This document shows, piece by piece, positions 1-9,230 of a DNA stretch of 64,000 nucleotides. The notes beneath the pieces were generated by a model that saw only the letters and a list, made by a program, of their open reading frames with translations, did no database searches and had not been told where the DNA came from. Each line of letters opens with the position of its first letter. Position 1 is the first letter of the stretch. Location: NCBI GenBank assembly GCA_036346225.1, contig JARFIW010001104.1, positions 11,558,001-11,622,000 on the forward strand, written 5' to 3'. The position numbers were made by a program, and so were the translations under genes. The stretch is from Platerodrilus igneus. Its lineage: Eukaryota; Arthropoda; Insecta; Coleoptera; Lycidae.

Positions 1-675
1 GTTTGCCTCTTATTTTCAACCATCGAACAGTGACGTTGCTCAACTCACGCCTTTACTATATGTGTCTCTGTCTTGCGCATATTATCTGTTCCGAGTGGTA
101 CAAATCTATATTCTTTAGTATCGGTTATTTTCAATTCATGTGGACTTGTGAAATAACCCACCATTACATTTCCGTAAATAAGCGACGGTTTCTCCAAGAT
201 TCTCTGTAACCATTTGTTATCTGCAATTTACGCAGAACGAGCCTTTAAACACGCAGGTGTTCAATCGTCCTACTTCTAACACTTTCACGATTTGAATATT
301 ATTGGTTTTTACAGCTTTTATGCGTATTATGTTTAACGGTTCAATTAACTCCACAAATACCTTTAATTTTTAGTGAATCCCACCAAATATTCAATTATCT
401 GTACATTTTGTTTAATACTTGTTACCCAAACTTGAATCAATAATATAAATTTTGCACATAATTTCATTTGTTTTCACCAGAATACAATTACGTTGAGCAT
501 TTTATCTGCGTCTTTATATAAAGCGTCTTGTAAATACTTAATCTCTTATTTTTAATGAACGAATGAATTTTTATTCTCCACGGTTTTTAATAAAGGTATT
601 ATCTAATAAACTTATTATGGTAATTAAAATTATTTGATGTATTCATTAATTTTCACCCTGGTCTAAATATGAGTA
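1..675 (-). repeat. Inverted partial LTR of the long-LTR Gypsy-like family
   Basis: Read on the minus strand, this stretch follows the LTR that begins at 720 on the plus strand. It starts with the same TACTC terminus (671-675 here) and runs through the AGACCAGGG, AAAATTCATTCG and ACGTTCTGCG blocks to about the point equivalent to 1497, where the window begins. It is visibly more diverged than the three plus-strand copies. It is either an older insertion or one arm of a head-to-head pair. The rest of the element lies outside the window. Confidence 0.85.
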
Positions 676-680
676 ATTTG

Positions 681-683
<3 letters not shown>

Positions 684-715
<32 letters not shown>
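684..715. repeat. (TA)n microsatellite between two head-to-head LTRs
   Basis: An uninterrupted TA tract separates the outer ends of two LTRs that point away from each other. It probably represents the insertion target sequence. Confidence 0.95.
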
Positions 716-719
<4 letters not shown>

Positions 720-1698
720 TACTCAAATTTAGACCAGGGTAGAAAATTAATTAATTTTATCAAATAATTTTAATCACCGTGTATAAGGAATTTTATTAGA
801 TAATACGCGTTTTTAAAACCGTGAAGCATAAAAATTCATTCGTTTCATTAAAAATAAGGGAGTTAAATTATTTACTAGACGATTTATATAAAAAGAAGCA
901 GTATTAAAATGCTCAATTTTAATGTAGTTTAATTATTCCAAGTAAAGAATCAAATAGAAATTACGTGCAAAATTTATATTAATTAACTCAATTTTAAGTA
1001 ACCGGTATTAAACAAAATGTACAAATAGTAATTAATATTTAATTAGACTTCACTAAAAATTAAAGGGTAAAAGTCAACGCCATTCATTATTGTTTTAATT
1101 GGAGTTAATTGAACCGTTAGTAACATATAATATGCATACAAGCGTGTAAAAACCCAATAGTATTCAAATCGTAGAAGTGTTATTTAGAAGTATTATGTTT
1201 GAACACCTGCGTATTTTTAAAAGTCACGTTCTGCTTAAATTTTGTAGATAACAAATGGTTAAAGAGAATGTTGGAGAAACCGTCGCTTAATATTCACGGG
1301 AAATGCTAATAAAGTGGGTTATTTAACAGTCCACGTGGACTGAAATAACTGATAGTAAAGAGTATCGATTTGTACCACTCAGAACAGGGTAGATAGAGAC
1401 GGATAATATGCGCGGGACAGAGACACAGATGGTAAAAGGCGTGATTTGAGCAACGTCACGAGAGCGGCGATTGGTTGAAAATCAGATGCAGATATGAGGT
1501 GTAAACGTAACGATTTCGATACAAAATTAATTAGTTATTCTCGGACGCGTTGCGAGCCGTGTGAAAATTTCTGAGATTTTCAACTAGCGCGTGTGCAAAG
1601 TTAATAGAATCGCGTGCCCGACTATCGAAAAGGGAACGTAGAATGCGAAATTCTAAGAATTGTCCGTTTTGGGGACAAAAGCGACGAACAGGTTAGCC

Positions 1699-1708
1699 TA
1701 TATATAAA
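1699..1708 (+). promoter_or_regulatory. Probable LTR TATA box
   Basis: TATATATAAA is followed by the conserved GGACGTTAAACAGTTTCGC. The equivalent positions in the other LTRs read TATATAAA (about 7300) and TTTTATAAA (about 10211). It is the best candidate for the U3/R boundary. The transcription start was not determined. Confidence 0.55.
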
Positions 1709-1712
1709 GCCG

Positions 1713-1822
1713 GACGTTAAACAGTTTCGCGCTCTTAGATTTTTGATGATTTAATACTTTAAACAGTTTGCTCTTATATTTTGGTGATTATTGAACACTT
1801 TAAAACAGTTTGCTCTTTACGT
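1713..1822 (+). repeat. Short tandem repeats downstream of the LTR TATA box
   Basis: About three copies of a unit of roughly 45-50 bp carry the core AAACAGTTTGCTCTT followed by a TTTTGRTGATT-like stretch. The same array lies at about 7310-7425. It is longer in the solo LTR (about 10225-10360), where an extra partial unit makes that LTR roughly 40 bp longer. Confidence 0.65.
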
Positions 1823-2768
1823 GCTACGATGAAAGTTAGTTAGTGCATTTAGAAAAGAAGATACAAGGTAATAAAGTCTAGGTATATTGGCGAGTATTAC
1901 TGTACCAACTATCGAAATTGTAACGATAAATGAATAAACAAAAGTAGGCAGTTTTGGCGTATAGCGTGAAAGAAGTATGAATTTCTTTGCTATTTTCGGG
2001 GGTTTTAATAATTAAGTGATTCGTAAACGTGACTGGATCCACAAAACAAGATTCAGATATACACAGATGAGTTCCGGAAAAGCCCTGAAACAATTTTAGA
2101 TGAATGGTGGTGTAGAAAATTTTAAAGGCGACTAGTAATCCGAGGACCTAAACATAACCCAGTTGGAATGGTGTGATTAACAAAGGACGATGTACATTGG
2201 AGCCACGAGCGCATTAACCTTCAGGTAACTTATGCTTTGTTGTTCGATTTTTGATGTTTTGGTGTGTGTTGAATAACTTTATAATTTATTTACTTAAAAT
2301 GGACAGTAGTGAATTTGCACTAACAACAAATTTTTAATTTTAAGGTGAAATTTTCTTGTTTAAGTAGAAAGGAGTATTTAGTATTTATGTTCTTGATGAA
2401 AATTTGGGTATGTCTTTGAGCTCAATTAGACGAACCTGGTTAATTAACGTAAAGGGGTGGGAGATGCTCCCTTTGTACTCAGACTCAGGTCTGCATATAT
2501 TGTTATATTAATTAGTAGGCATCCTACAAAGACTTTAATTCTGGATGCACATTAAAATGATAACAAATTTAATCTTGAAATTTTCTAATACTGAAATTTA
2601 TGCTGAATTTTAATTTTGAAATTTTAATGTATTGTGAATATTGATGTAAATAGAGTTAACGTTGGTGTTTGTGGTAGGAATGTGTTTGTTTTTTTATGAA
2701 TGAGGATGTAAGTTATCTAGGGGAGCAGCCGAGGCGGGAAGAGGACAAAGGCGATTATCAGAAGAGAA

Positions 2769-2983
2769 TCACAGCAAATCGTAGCGCCCAAAAGTGAGGC
2801 TCGAGTTCAAAATAAAATTTTTTTGTGATTTTATTCCAGGAAACTGACGAGGCTTTTTGTACATTTCACAGCATATTTATGACGGCCCAACGCTGGGGCT
2901 CGATTTGAAAACCTTAGTTTAAGATTAATGGTGAGGATCACAGCAATTAATGGCGACCAGAACGTGAGGGCTCGAATTCAAGA
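2769..2983 (+). repeat. Three diverged LTR-end/PBS-like modules
   Basis: The pattern CACAGCA, a short spacer, a G-C-rich GGCGCCC-like block, AACG/AAGTG and GGCTCGA-TT-AA occurs at 2769-2814, 2866-2911 and 2938-2983. The spacers also repeat ATTCCAGGAAACTG (2832 and 2995). Only the third copy sits at the LTR/internal boundary. The first two lie inside the LTR and recur in the 3' LTR and the solo LTR. Confidence 0.75.
2951..2968 (+). promoter_or_regulatory. Probable primer-binding site
   Basis: TGGCGACCAGAACGTGAG starts four bases after the LTR end. A PBS is expected to begin TGG, the complement of a tRNA 3' CCA. The downstream GGCTCGAA also resembles the complement of a tRNA T-loop. The tRNA species was not identified. 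Confidence 0.6.
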
Positions 2984-3083
2984 TAGTGTGTAACTATTCC
3001 AGGAAACTGGCGATCTGAGAGAGAGAGTTTCTGTTTGTGTATAAATTTAAGAGTATTTTAGAGTGTGTGAGTGATTTGAACGT

Positions 3084-4409
3084 ATGCAGAGAAAGGAGTG
3101 GTTAAGGAGTCAAGGAGTGGAAATTGGAAGTGACGATAGTGCATTGTGTGAAAAAAATTCGAAAATGGAAGAAGCTGGAGGCAGTAGAGATCAGTCGAGG
3201 ACGGAATCAGGGGATCAAGGAAACGAGATGATAATGAGAATGCTAGAGAGGATGAACGAAGAGTCTAACCGAAAATTAGAGCAGATAAGCGGGAAAATTG
3301 AGCAATCGACTAAAGAATTTACAGAATTTAAAAATAGTCTTACCGTAAAAATGGGGGAAGTAGAAAATAGGGTTGAAAAAAATGAGCGTGATATTATAGG
3401 TCTTCGACAGGAAATGGGACATTTAAGGTCCGAAGTACGCATTTTCTGTGAAGAAGAGATTAATATAAAAATGACTGAAGTAACGGACTCATGTAGGGAT
3501 CAGTTAGACAGGGTAGAACGCAAAGTTAGTAGTATCAAATACAACATGTCAAATTTAACGGGGGATGGTCCCAGATTTTATACAGGTGGCGTATCATTGG
3601 ACCAGCATATAAAATTTTATGGCGATAACAGGGTAAATCCACAAATTTTTATTAATAGTGTAAGAAATCTAGTGGGAAATTTATTTGACGAACAGACTAA
3701 ACTGAATACGATAAAGGCTTTATTGAAGGACAACGCGGAAGCATGGTACAATTTAGTAGGACAGGACATAGACACATATCAGGACTTTGAAAACAAATTT
3801 TTACAACATTACTGGAGTGATCACAAACAGGATCAGATTAGGGACGACTTGATTACAGGAAAATTTAAAGGAGAGTTTACAGGATCTAGGGAACAATATG
3901 CCATTCGAAAATACAGTGTGGCCAAACAACTGAATCCACCATTGACGGACATACAGATAATCAAGTACTTATCACGACATTTTGAACTGGAAATCAGACA
4001 ACACGTGGCCTTACAAAATATCACAGAACGGGAGACCTTTTTAGAGTATTTGCAGAGATATGACGATGTATGTGTAGGACGGACAAGAGAAATACGAGAA
4101 CGAAACGTTAACACAGTTAGGTTTGACAACAGGACACCGAAATATCCGAGACGGCCTGACTATAATAGGAATTTTCGACCGAATTGGGAACGACGAGGAC
4201 AGGAATACAGAAGCAATAGTGCGACTAGGGGACCGACGCCAAGACCTAGTTACACGAGACAGAACAGTTTACCAGAAGTAAACAGGACAGTGACGAGCAC
4301 GACGAATAGAGACAGGGACACGGATATTAATACGAGAAGGACGTACGCACAGGTTGTAGAAGGACAACCAGGACCGAGCACAGAAAACAGGACAAGACAG
4401 GATTTTTAG
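3084..4409 (+). CDS. gag: Gag polyprotein of the Gypsy-like element
   Basis: This 441-residue frame encodes the structural protein of the element's particle. Residues about 25-150 are charged and heptad-like, consistent with a coiled coil (repeated E/K/R with spaced L/I/V). Residues about 170-340 carry a retrotransposon-gag core containing AWYNLVGQ and the following helical region. The last 90 residues are rich in R, N, T and P, suited to RNA binding. I see no CCHC zinc knuckle, so RNA binding may depend on this basic tail. The first Met is 137 bases after the LTR end. The frame ends in TTTTTAG, where pol continues in the -1 frame. It is intact in this copy. Confidence 0.85.
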   Translation: MQRKEWLRSQGVEIGSDDSALCEKNSKMEEAGGSRDQSRTESGDQGNEMIMRMLERMNEESNRKLEQISGKIEQSTKEFTEFKNSLTVKMGEVENRVEKNERDIIGLRQEMGHLRSEVRIFCEEEINIKMTEVTDSCRDQLDRVERKVSSIKYNMSNLTGDGPRFYTGGVSLDQHIKFYGDNRVNPQIFINSVRNLVGNLFDEQTKLNTIKALLKDNAEAWYNLVGQDIDTYQDFENKFLQHYWSDHKQDQIRDDLITGKFKGEFTGSREQYAIRKYSVAKQLNPPLTDIQIIKYLSRHFELEIRQHVALQNITERETFLEYLQRYDDVCVGRTREIRERNVNTVRFDNRTPKYPRRPDYNRNFRPNWERRGQEYRSNSATRGPTPRPSYTRQNSLPEVNRTVTSTTNRDRDTDINTRRTYAQVVEGQPGPSTENRTRQDF

Positions 4410-5689
4410 AACGCGACAGACCACTAGATTTCAGTGTAAATGTATATGAACATCCACGCGAATTTTTCAAAATTGAGGAGGAAGTAGAGCCAGAAACTGT
4501 AGAAAAATTATGTTTGCCAATTATTAATATAAAAATTTTTGAGAATAATGTAGAAGTATTACTTGATACTGGGGCAGAGGCGAGTTTAATATCGGAGGAA
4601 TTCGTCAGCAAAATTAGGGATAAGGTTTGTGATAGAATTATGCCTATAAAGCGTAGCCATTTAGGAGCTCCAAATAAAAAGAAGTTTGCTGTAGTAAATA
4701 GTGTTGTGGTGCTTAGAATAAATATAGGAGGTTTAAGATGTGAACAGGAGTTTGTAATTGTACCTGGACTGAAGTTTCAGAGCATTTTAGGTGTTGACTG
4801 TATGGTGCAGTTAGGGGTTTTGATAGATATGGAAAGAAAGGTAGTAAGGATTAAGGATAGGGTAGTGCCATGGAAGGGCAGTTATGAAGTCACAGAGGAT
4901 GACACGGGGTTGAATATTAATGTAGTAGAGGTAGAGGATGATGGAGGTAAACAGATCAACACGATAAGATGTCCAGAGGATAGGATAGTAGAGGTTCAAG
5001 CTTTATTACAAAAATATGCAGAATTAGTGGGGGTAGAAGCAAGCACAGCGTTAGGCTATGAGCACGTGTTAGAAGTGGATAATTCAGAACCGTTCAACGC
5101 AAAGGTTTATCCAATTCCAGCAGCATATCGGGAGCAGGTGAAGACAGAATTAAATAAAATGTTGGAAGATGGCATAATAGAGGTCTCAAACACTCATTTC
5201 ATAAATCCGTTGGTGGTAGTTAAGAAAAAGGATGATAGTATTCGTTTATGTTTAGATGCACGAAAAATTAATCAACGGACCAAACCGCAATTCCATTGTC
5301 CACCATCCATGGACACATTTTTGACGAGGTTAAGTAGCAAGTTTGTTTTTAATAAAGTAGATTTAAGGAATTCATTCTGGCTGATTCCATTACACAAGAA
5401 TTCTAGAAGGTACACAGGATTTTCCGTAGAGGGAAAAATCTATAATTTTAAGGTTGTATCGTTTGGTTTGTCGGCAGAAAAGGAAACAATAATAAATGAG
5501 AAACAGACAAGTGTAGGGAGTAAAGAGGAAGCAATATTTAAGAGTCAGGATAATAGGGATGAGTTTATTTTATGTGAGATAATAAGGATGTTAAGTATAG
5601 ATATAGAAGGAGGAGAAATAGGAATGAAGAGTATTAGGATGGTGAGAAGAAAGACTTGGAGGATCAAGAAAAGAGTCAGATTTAAATAA
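4394..5689 (+). pseudogene. pol: Truncated pol: protease and N-terminal reverse transcriptase
   Basis: The frame is open upstream of the gag stop and overlaps it in the -1 frame; the first Met is at 4514. The aspartic protease active site DTGAEAS is at residues 18-24 counted from that Met. RT then begins with the Gypsy pattern VYPIP, PLVVVKKKD, RLCLDARKIN and FNKVDLRNSFWLIPL. It reaches the FGL block near 5465, where homology stops. The frame continues for about 75 residues of K/E/R/I-rich sequence that looks like translated purine repeat. YxDD, RNase H and integrase are all missing, so the product cannot be a working reverse transcriptase. Confidence 0.8.
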
Positions 5690-6303
5690 CTTGATGAACA
5701 AAGGATAGAGATAGGTGAATTTTAGTAGAGATATAGAATAGAGAGTAGATAGGTGTACAATAGAGTAAAATTTAAATAGGATAGGAGTAGTAATAGGTGT
5801 ATATAGAAGAGTAGAAGTGTTGATAGAAAATAGAGCTAGGTATAGGATAAATATGGGAGATAGTTAGAAATAGGTATATAGGATGAGAAGAAAAATTAAA
5901 TGTAGGAAGAAAATAAGATAGGTTAAGTGTAGATATTTCTTATAAGATTAGTGGAAAGTTAGGAATAGAATAAGAATAGGATAGGTATATAGGATTAGGT
6001 AGGGGAAAGTGAAGTATAGTGAAGATTAGTTAAAAGGTTAGGAATAGGATAGGTATATAGGATGTATATAGGATTAGATGATTAAGTAGGGTGAAGTTAT
6101 GGAAAATTTCAGTTTATAGAATTAGGTGAGAGTTAGGAATAGGATAGGGATATAGGGTAGGTGTAAATATTTTTTGGATTGGATATAAGTTAGGTAAGTT
6201 AGATAGATGAGGGTAGAGAGAGGTAGGCAATTTTTTTTTGTAATTTTTTTTGCAGTCTAAATGTTTTATATTTGAATTCAAATAAGTGGGAATATTTGTA
6301 TTC
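5500..6303 (+). repeat. Purine-rich degenerate tandem repeat replacing the rest of pol
   Basis: About 0.8 kb is strongly A+G-biased on the plus strand, with recurring pieces such as AGTTAGGAATAGGATAGGT and GTATATAGGATTAG at irregular spacing. No coding homology is visible. It lies exactly between the break in RT and the polypurine tract. Confidence 0.8.
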
Positions 6304-6317
6304 AAATAGGGGGAAAA
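6303..6317 (+). promoter_or_regulatory. Polypurine tract
   Basis: AAATAGGGGGAAAA lies immediately before the 3' LTR start at 6318, which is the expected position for the plus-strand primer. Confidence 0.7.
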
Positions 6318-8543
6318 TACTCAAATTTAGACCAGGGTAGAAAATTAATTAATTTTATCAAATAATTTTAATCACCGTGTATAAGGAATTTTATTAGATA
6401 ATACGCGTTTTTAAAACCGTGAAGCATAAAAATTCATTCGTTTCATTAAAAATAAGAGAGTTAAATTATTTACTAGACGCTTTATATAAAAAGAAGCAGT
6501 ATTAAAATGCTCAATTTTAATGTAGTTTAATTATTCCAAGTAAAGAATCAAATAGAAATTACGTGCAAAATTTATATTAATTAACACAATTGTAAGTAAC
6601 CGGTATTAAACAAAATGTACAAATAATAATTAATATTTAATTAGGATTCACTAAAAATTAAAGGGTAAAAGTCAACGCCATTCATTATTGTTTTAATTGG
6701 AGTTAATTGAACCGTTAGTAACATATAATATGCATACAAGCGTGTAAAAACCCAATAGTATTCAAATCGTAGAAGTGTTATTTAGAAGTATTATGTTTGA
6801 ACACCTGCGTATTTTTAAAAGTCACGTTCTGCGTAAATTTTGTAGATAACAAATGGTTACAGAGAATGTTGGAGAAACCGTCGCTTAATATTCACGGGAA
6901 ATGCTAATAAAGTGGGTTATTTAACAGTCCACGTGGACTGAAATAACTGATAGTAAAGAGTATCGATTTGTACCACTCAGAACAGGGTAGATAGAGACGG
7001 ATAATATGCGCGGGACAGAGACACAGATGGTAAAAGGCGTGATTTGAGCAACGTCACGAGAGCGGCGATTGGTTGAAAATCAGATGCAGATATGAGGTGT
7101 AAACGTAACGATTTCGATACAAAATTAATTAGTTATTCTCGGACGCGTTGCGAGCCGTGTGAAAATTTCTGAGATTTTCAACTGGCGCGTGTGCAAAGTT
7201 AATAGAATCGCGTGCCCGACTATCGAAAAGGGAACGTAGAATGCGAAATTCTAAGAATTGTCCGTTTTGGGGACAAAAGCGACGAACAGGCTAGCCGATA
7301 TATAAACCCGGACGTTAAACAGTTTCGCGCTGTTAGATTTTTGATGATTTAATACTTTAAACAGTTTGCTCCTATATTTTGGTGATTATTGAACACTTTA
7401 AAACAGTTTGCTCTTTACGTGCTACGATGAAAGTTAGTTAGTGCATTTAGAAAAGAAGATACAAGGTAATAAAGTCTAGTTATATTGGCGAGTATTACTG
7501 TACCAACTATCGAAATTGTAACGATAAATGAATAAACAAAAGTAGGCAGTTTTGGCGTATAGCGTGAAAGATGTATGAATTTCTTTGCTATTTTCGGGGA
7601 TGTTAATAATTAAATGATTCGTAAACGTGACTGGATCAACAAAACAAGATTCAGATATACACAGATGAGTTGCGGAAAAGCCCTGAAACCACTTTAGATG
7701 AATGGTGGTGTAGAAAATTTTTAAAGACGACCAGTAATCCGAGGACCTAAACATAACCCAGTTGGAATGGTGTGATTAACAAAGGACGATGTACATTGGA
7801 GCCACGAGTGCATTAACCTTCAGGTAACTTATGCTTTGTTGTTCGATTTTTGTTGTTTTGGTGTGTGTTGAATAACTTTATAATTTATTTACTTAAAATG
7901 GACAGTAGTGAATTTGCACTAACAACAAATTTTTAATTTTAAGGTGAAATTTTCTTGTTTAAGTAGAAAGGAGTATTTAGTATTTATGTTCTTGATGAAA
8001 ATTTGGGTATGTCTTTGAGCTCAATTAGACGAACCTGGTTAATTAACGTAAAGGGGTGGGAGATGCTCCCTTTGTACTCAGACTCAGGTCTGCATATATT
8101 GTTATATTAATTAGTAGGCATCCTACAAGGACTTTAATTCTGGATACACATTAAAATGATAACAAATTTAATCTTGAAATTTTCTGATACTGAAATTTAT
8201 GCTGAATTTTAATTTTGAAATTTTAATGTATTGTGAATATTGATGTAAATAGAGTTAACGTTGGTGTTTGTGGTAGGAATGTGTTTGTTTTTTTTATGAA
8301 TGAGGATGTAAGTTATCTAGGGGAGCAGCCGAGGCAGGAAGAGGACAGAGGCGATTATCAGAAGAGAATCACAGCAAATCGTAGCGCCCAAAAGTGAGGC
8401 TCGAGTTCAAAATAAAATTTTTTTGTGATTTTATTCCAGGAAACTGGCGAGGCTTTTTGTACATTTCACAGCATATTTATGACGGCCCAACGCTGGGGCT
8501 CGATTTGAAAACCTTAGTTTAAGATTAATGGTGAGGATCACAG

Positions 8544-8547
<4 letters not shown>
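6318..8547 (+). repeat. 3' LTR of the Gypsy-like element
   Basis: It is the direct repeat of 720-2947 with scattered substitutions and one-base indels (for example TATATAAACCCGG against TATATAAAGCCGG). It ends CACAGCAAT and runs directly into a TA tract. Confidence 0.9.

Positions 8548-8576
<29 letters not shown>
8547..8576. repeat. (TA)n microsatellite at the 3' LTR end
   Basis: The TA tract directly abuts the CAGCAA terminus of the LTR. Confidence 0.95.
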
Positions 8577-8578
<2 letters not shown>

Positions 8579-8616
8579 GATAAAATAATTGCTTTTAGCA
8601 AATTTAATAATTAAAA

Positions 8617-9224
8617 CAGTATATACGATGTATAAATAAACACTAACTTTACGAAGAATCGAAAGAAAGTTTTTAATTATACAAAGCAAGCTAGTAATTT
8701 TCATAGCCATAAATGAAAGAATTTGTTTGTTTCATAAAGGGAATAAACATTCATCTACTAGTTTCGATCTCACTGGATCTCATCAGGATGAAGTGGTTTA
8801 TAACACTTATGAAACAACCAAAAACAATAAGCAAAAATAACTTCGAAAGAACTTCTGTAAGATGGCAAGAGTAAAACAAGAACGCCATCAGATAAGTAAT
8901 CACTAGTATTATACTGTATTAGTCTGTATTTGACTAGTCTAATACTAGTAATTACTTACCTGATGGCGTTCTTGTTTTACTCTTGCCATCTTACAGAAGT
9001 TATTTTTGAGTATTATTTTTGGTTGTTTCATAAGGGTTATAAACCACTTCATCCTGATGAGATCCAGTGACATCGAAACTAGTAGATGAATGTGTATTCC
9101 CTTTATGAAACAAACAAATTCTTTCATTTATGGCTATGCAAATTACTAGCTTGCTTTGTATACTTAAAAACTTTTTTTCGATTCTTCGTAAAGTTAGTGT
9201 TTATTTATACATTGTATATACTGT
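8617..9224. mobile_element. Foldback element with ~290-bp inverted arms
   Basis: The left arm (8617-8911) and right arm (8937-9224) are near-perfect reverse complements around a loop of about 25 bases. Both contain the block around CATCCTGATGAGATCCAGTG. The left arm has a small duplication near 8840-8850. No transposase is present. The ends read ACAGTATAT...ATATACTGT. It may be a non-autonomous DNA transposon, but I could not assign its family. Confidence 0.75.
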
Positions 9225-9230
9225 ATATAT

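Larger units (their letters stand above)
720..2947 (+). repeat. 5' LTR of the Gypsy-like element
   Basis: It begins TACTCAAATTTAGACC and ends GGATCACAGCAAT. The same boundaries recur at 6318-8547 and 9231-11498. At about 2.23 kb it is very long for a Gypsy LTR. It contains a TATA box near 1699, short tandem repeats just downstream of it, and two primer-binding-like modules close to its 3' end. The exact terminal bases are uncertain by one or two because the flanks are TA repeats. Confidence 0.85.
720..8547 (+). mobile_element. Gypsy-like LTR retrotransposon with 2.2-kb LTRs, pol-deleted
   Basis: Two direct LTRs (720-2947 and 6318-8547) flank a primer-binding-like site, a gag frame, protease and the first part of reverse transcriptase. 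The catalytic YxDD region, RNase H and integrase are absent. Purine-rich repeats occupy their place up to a polypurine tract at the 3' LTR. TA tracts lie outside both ends. The LTRs differ at few positions, so the insertion looks fairly recent although the copy cannot encode its own RT or integrase. Gypsy assignment rests on the retrotransposon-gag domain, the DTGAEAS protease and the RT sequence. The clade is not determined. Confidence 0.85.

Noticed and set aside
1878..2093. 71-residue minus-strand frame inside the LTR, also at 7476-7754
   Set aside because: It recurs only because the LTR recurs; absent or broken in the solo LTR and on the antisense strand of the element.
8525..8710. Open frame with a YIYIYI run (similar ones at 11382-11615, 13057-13275, 46738-46926 and 47435-47653)
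   Set aside because: The frames are open only because they run through TA microsatellites; there is no protein-like sequence on either side.
8945..9127. 60-residue frame in the foldback element, apparently duplicated in both arms
   Set aside because: It is a consequence of the inverted repeat; no homology, and the copy in the other arm is not equally open.
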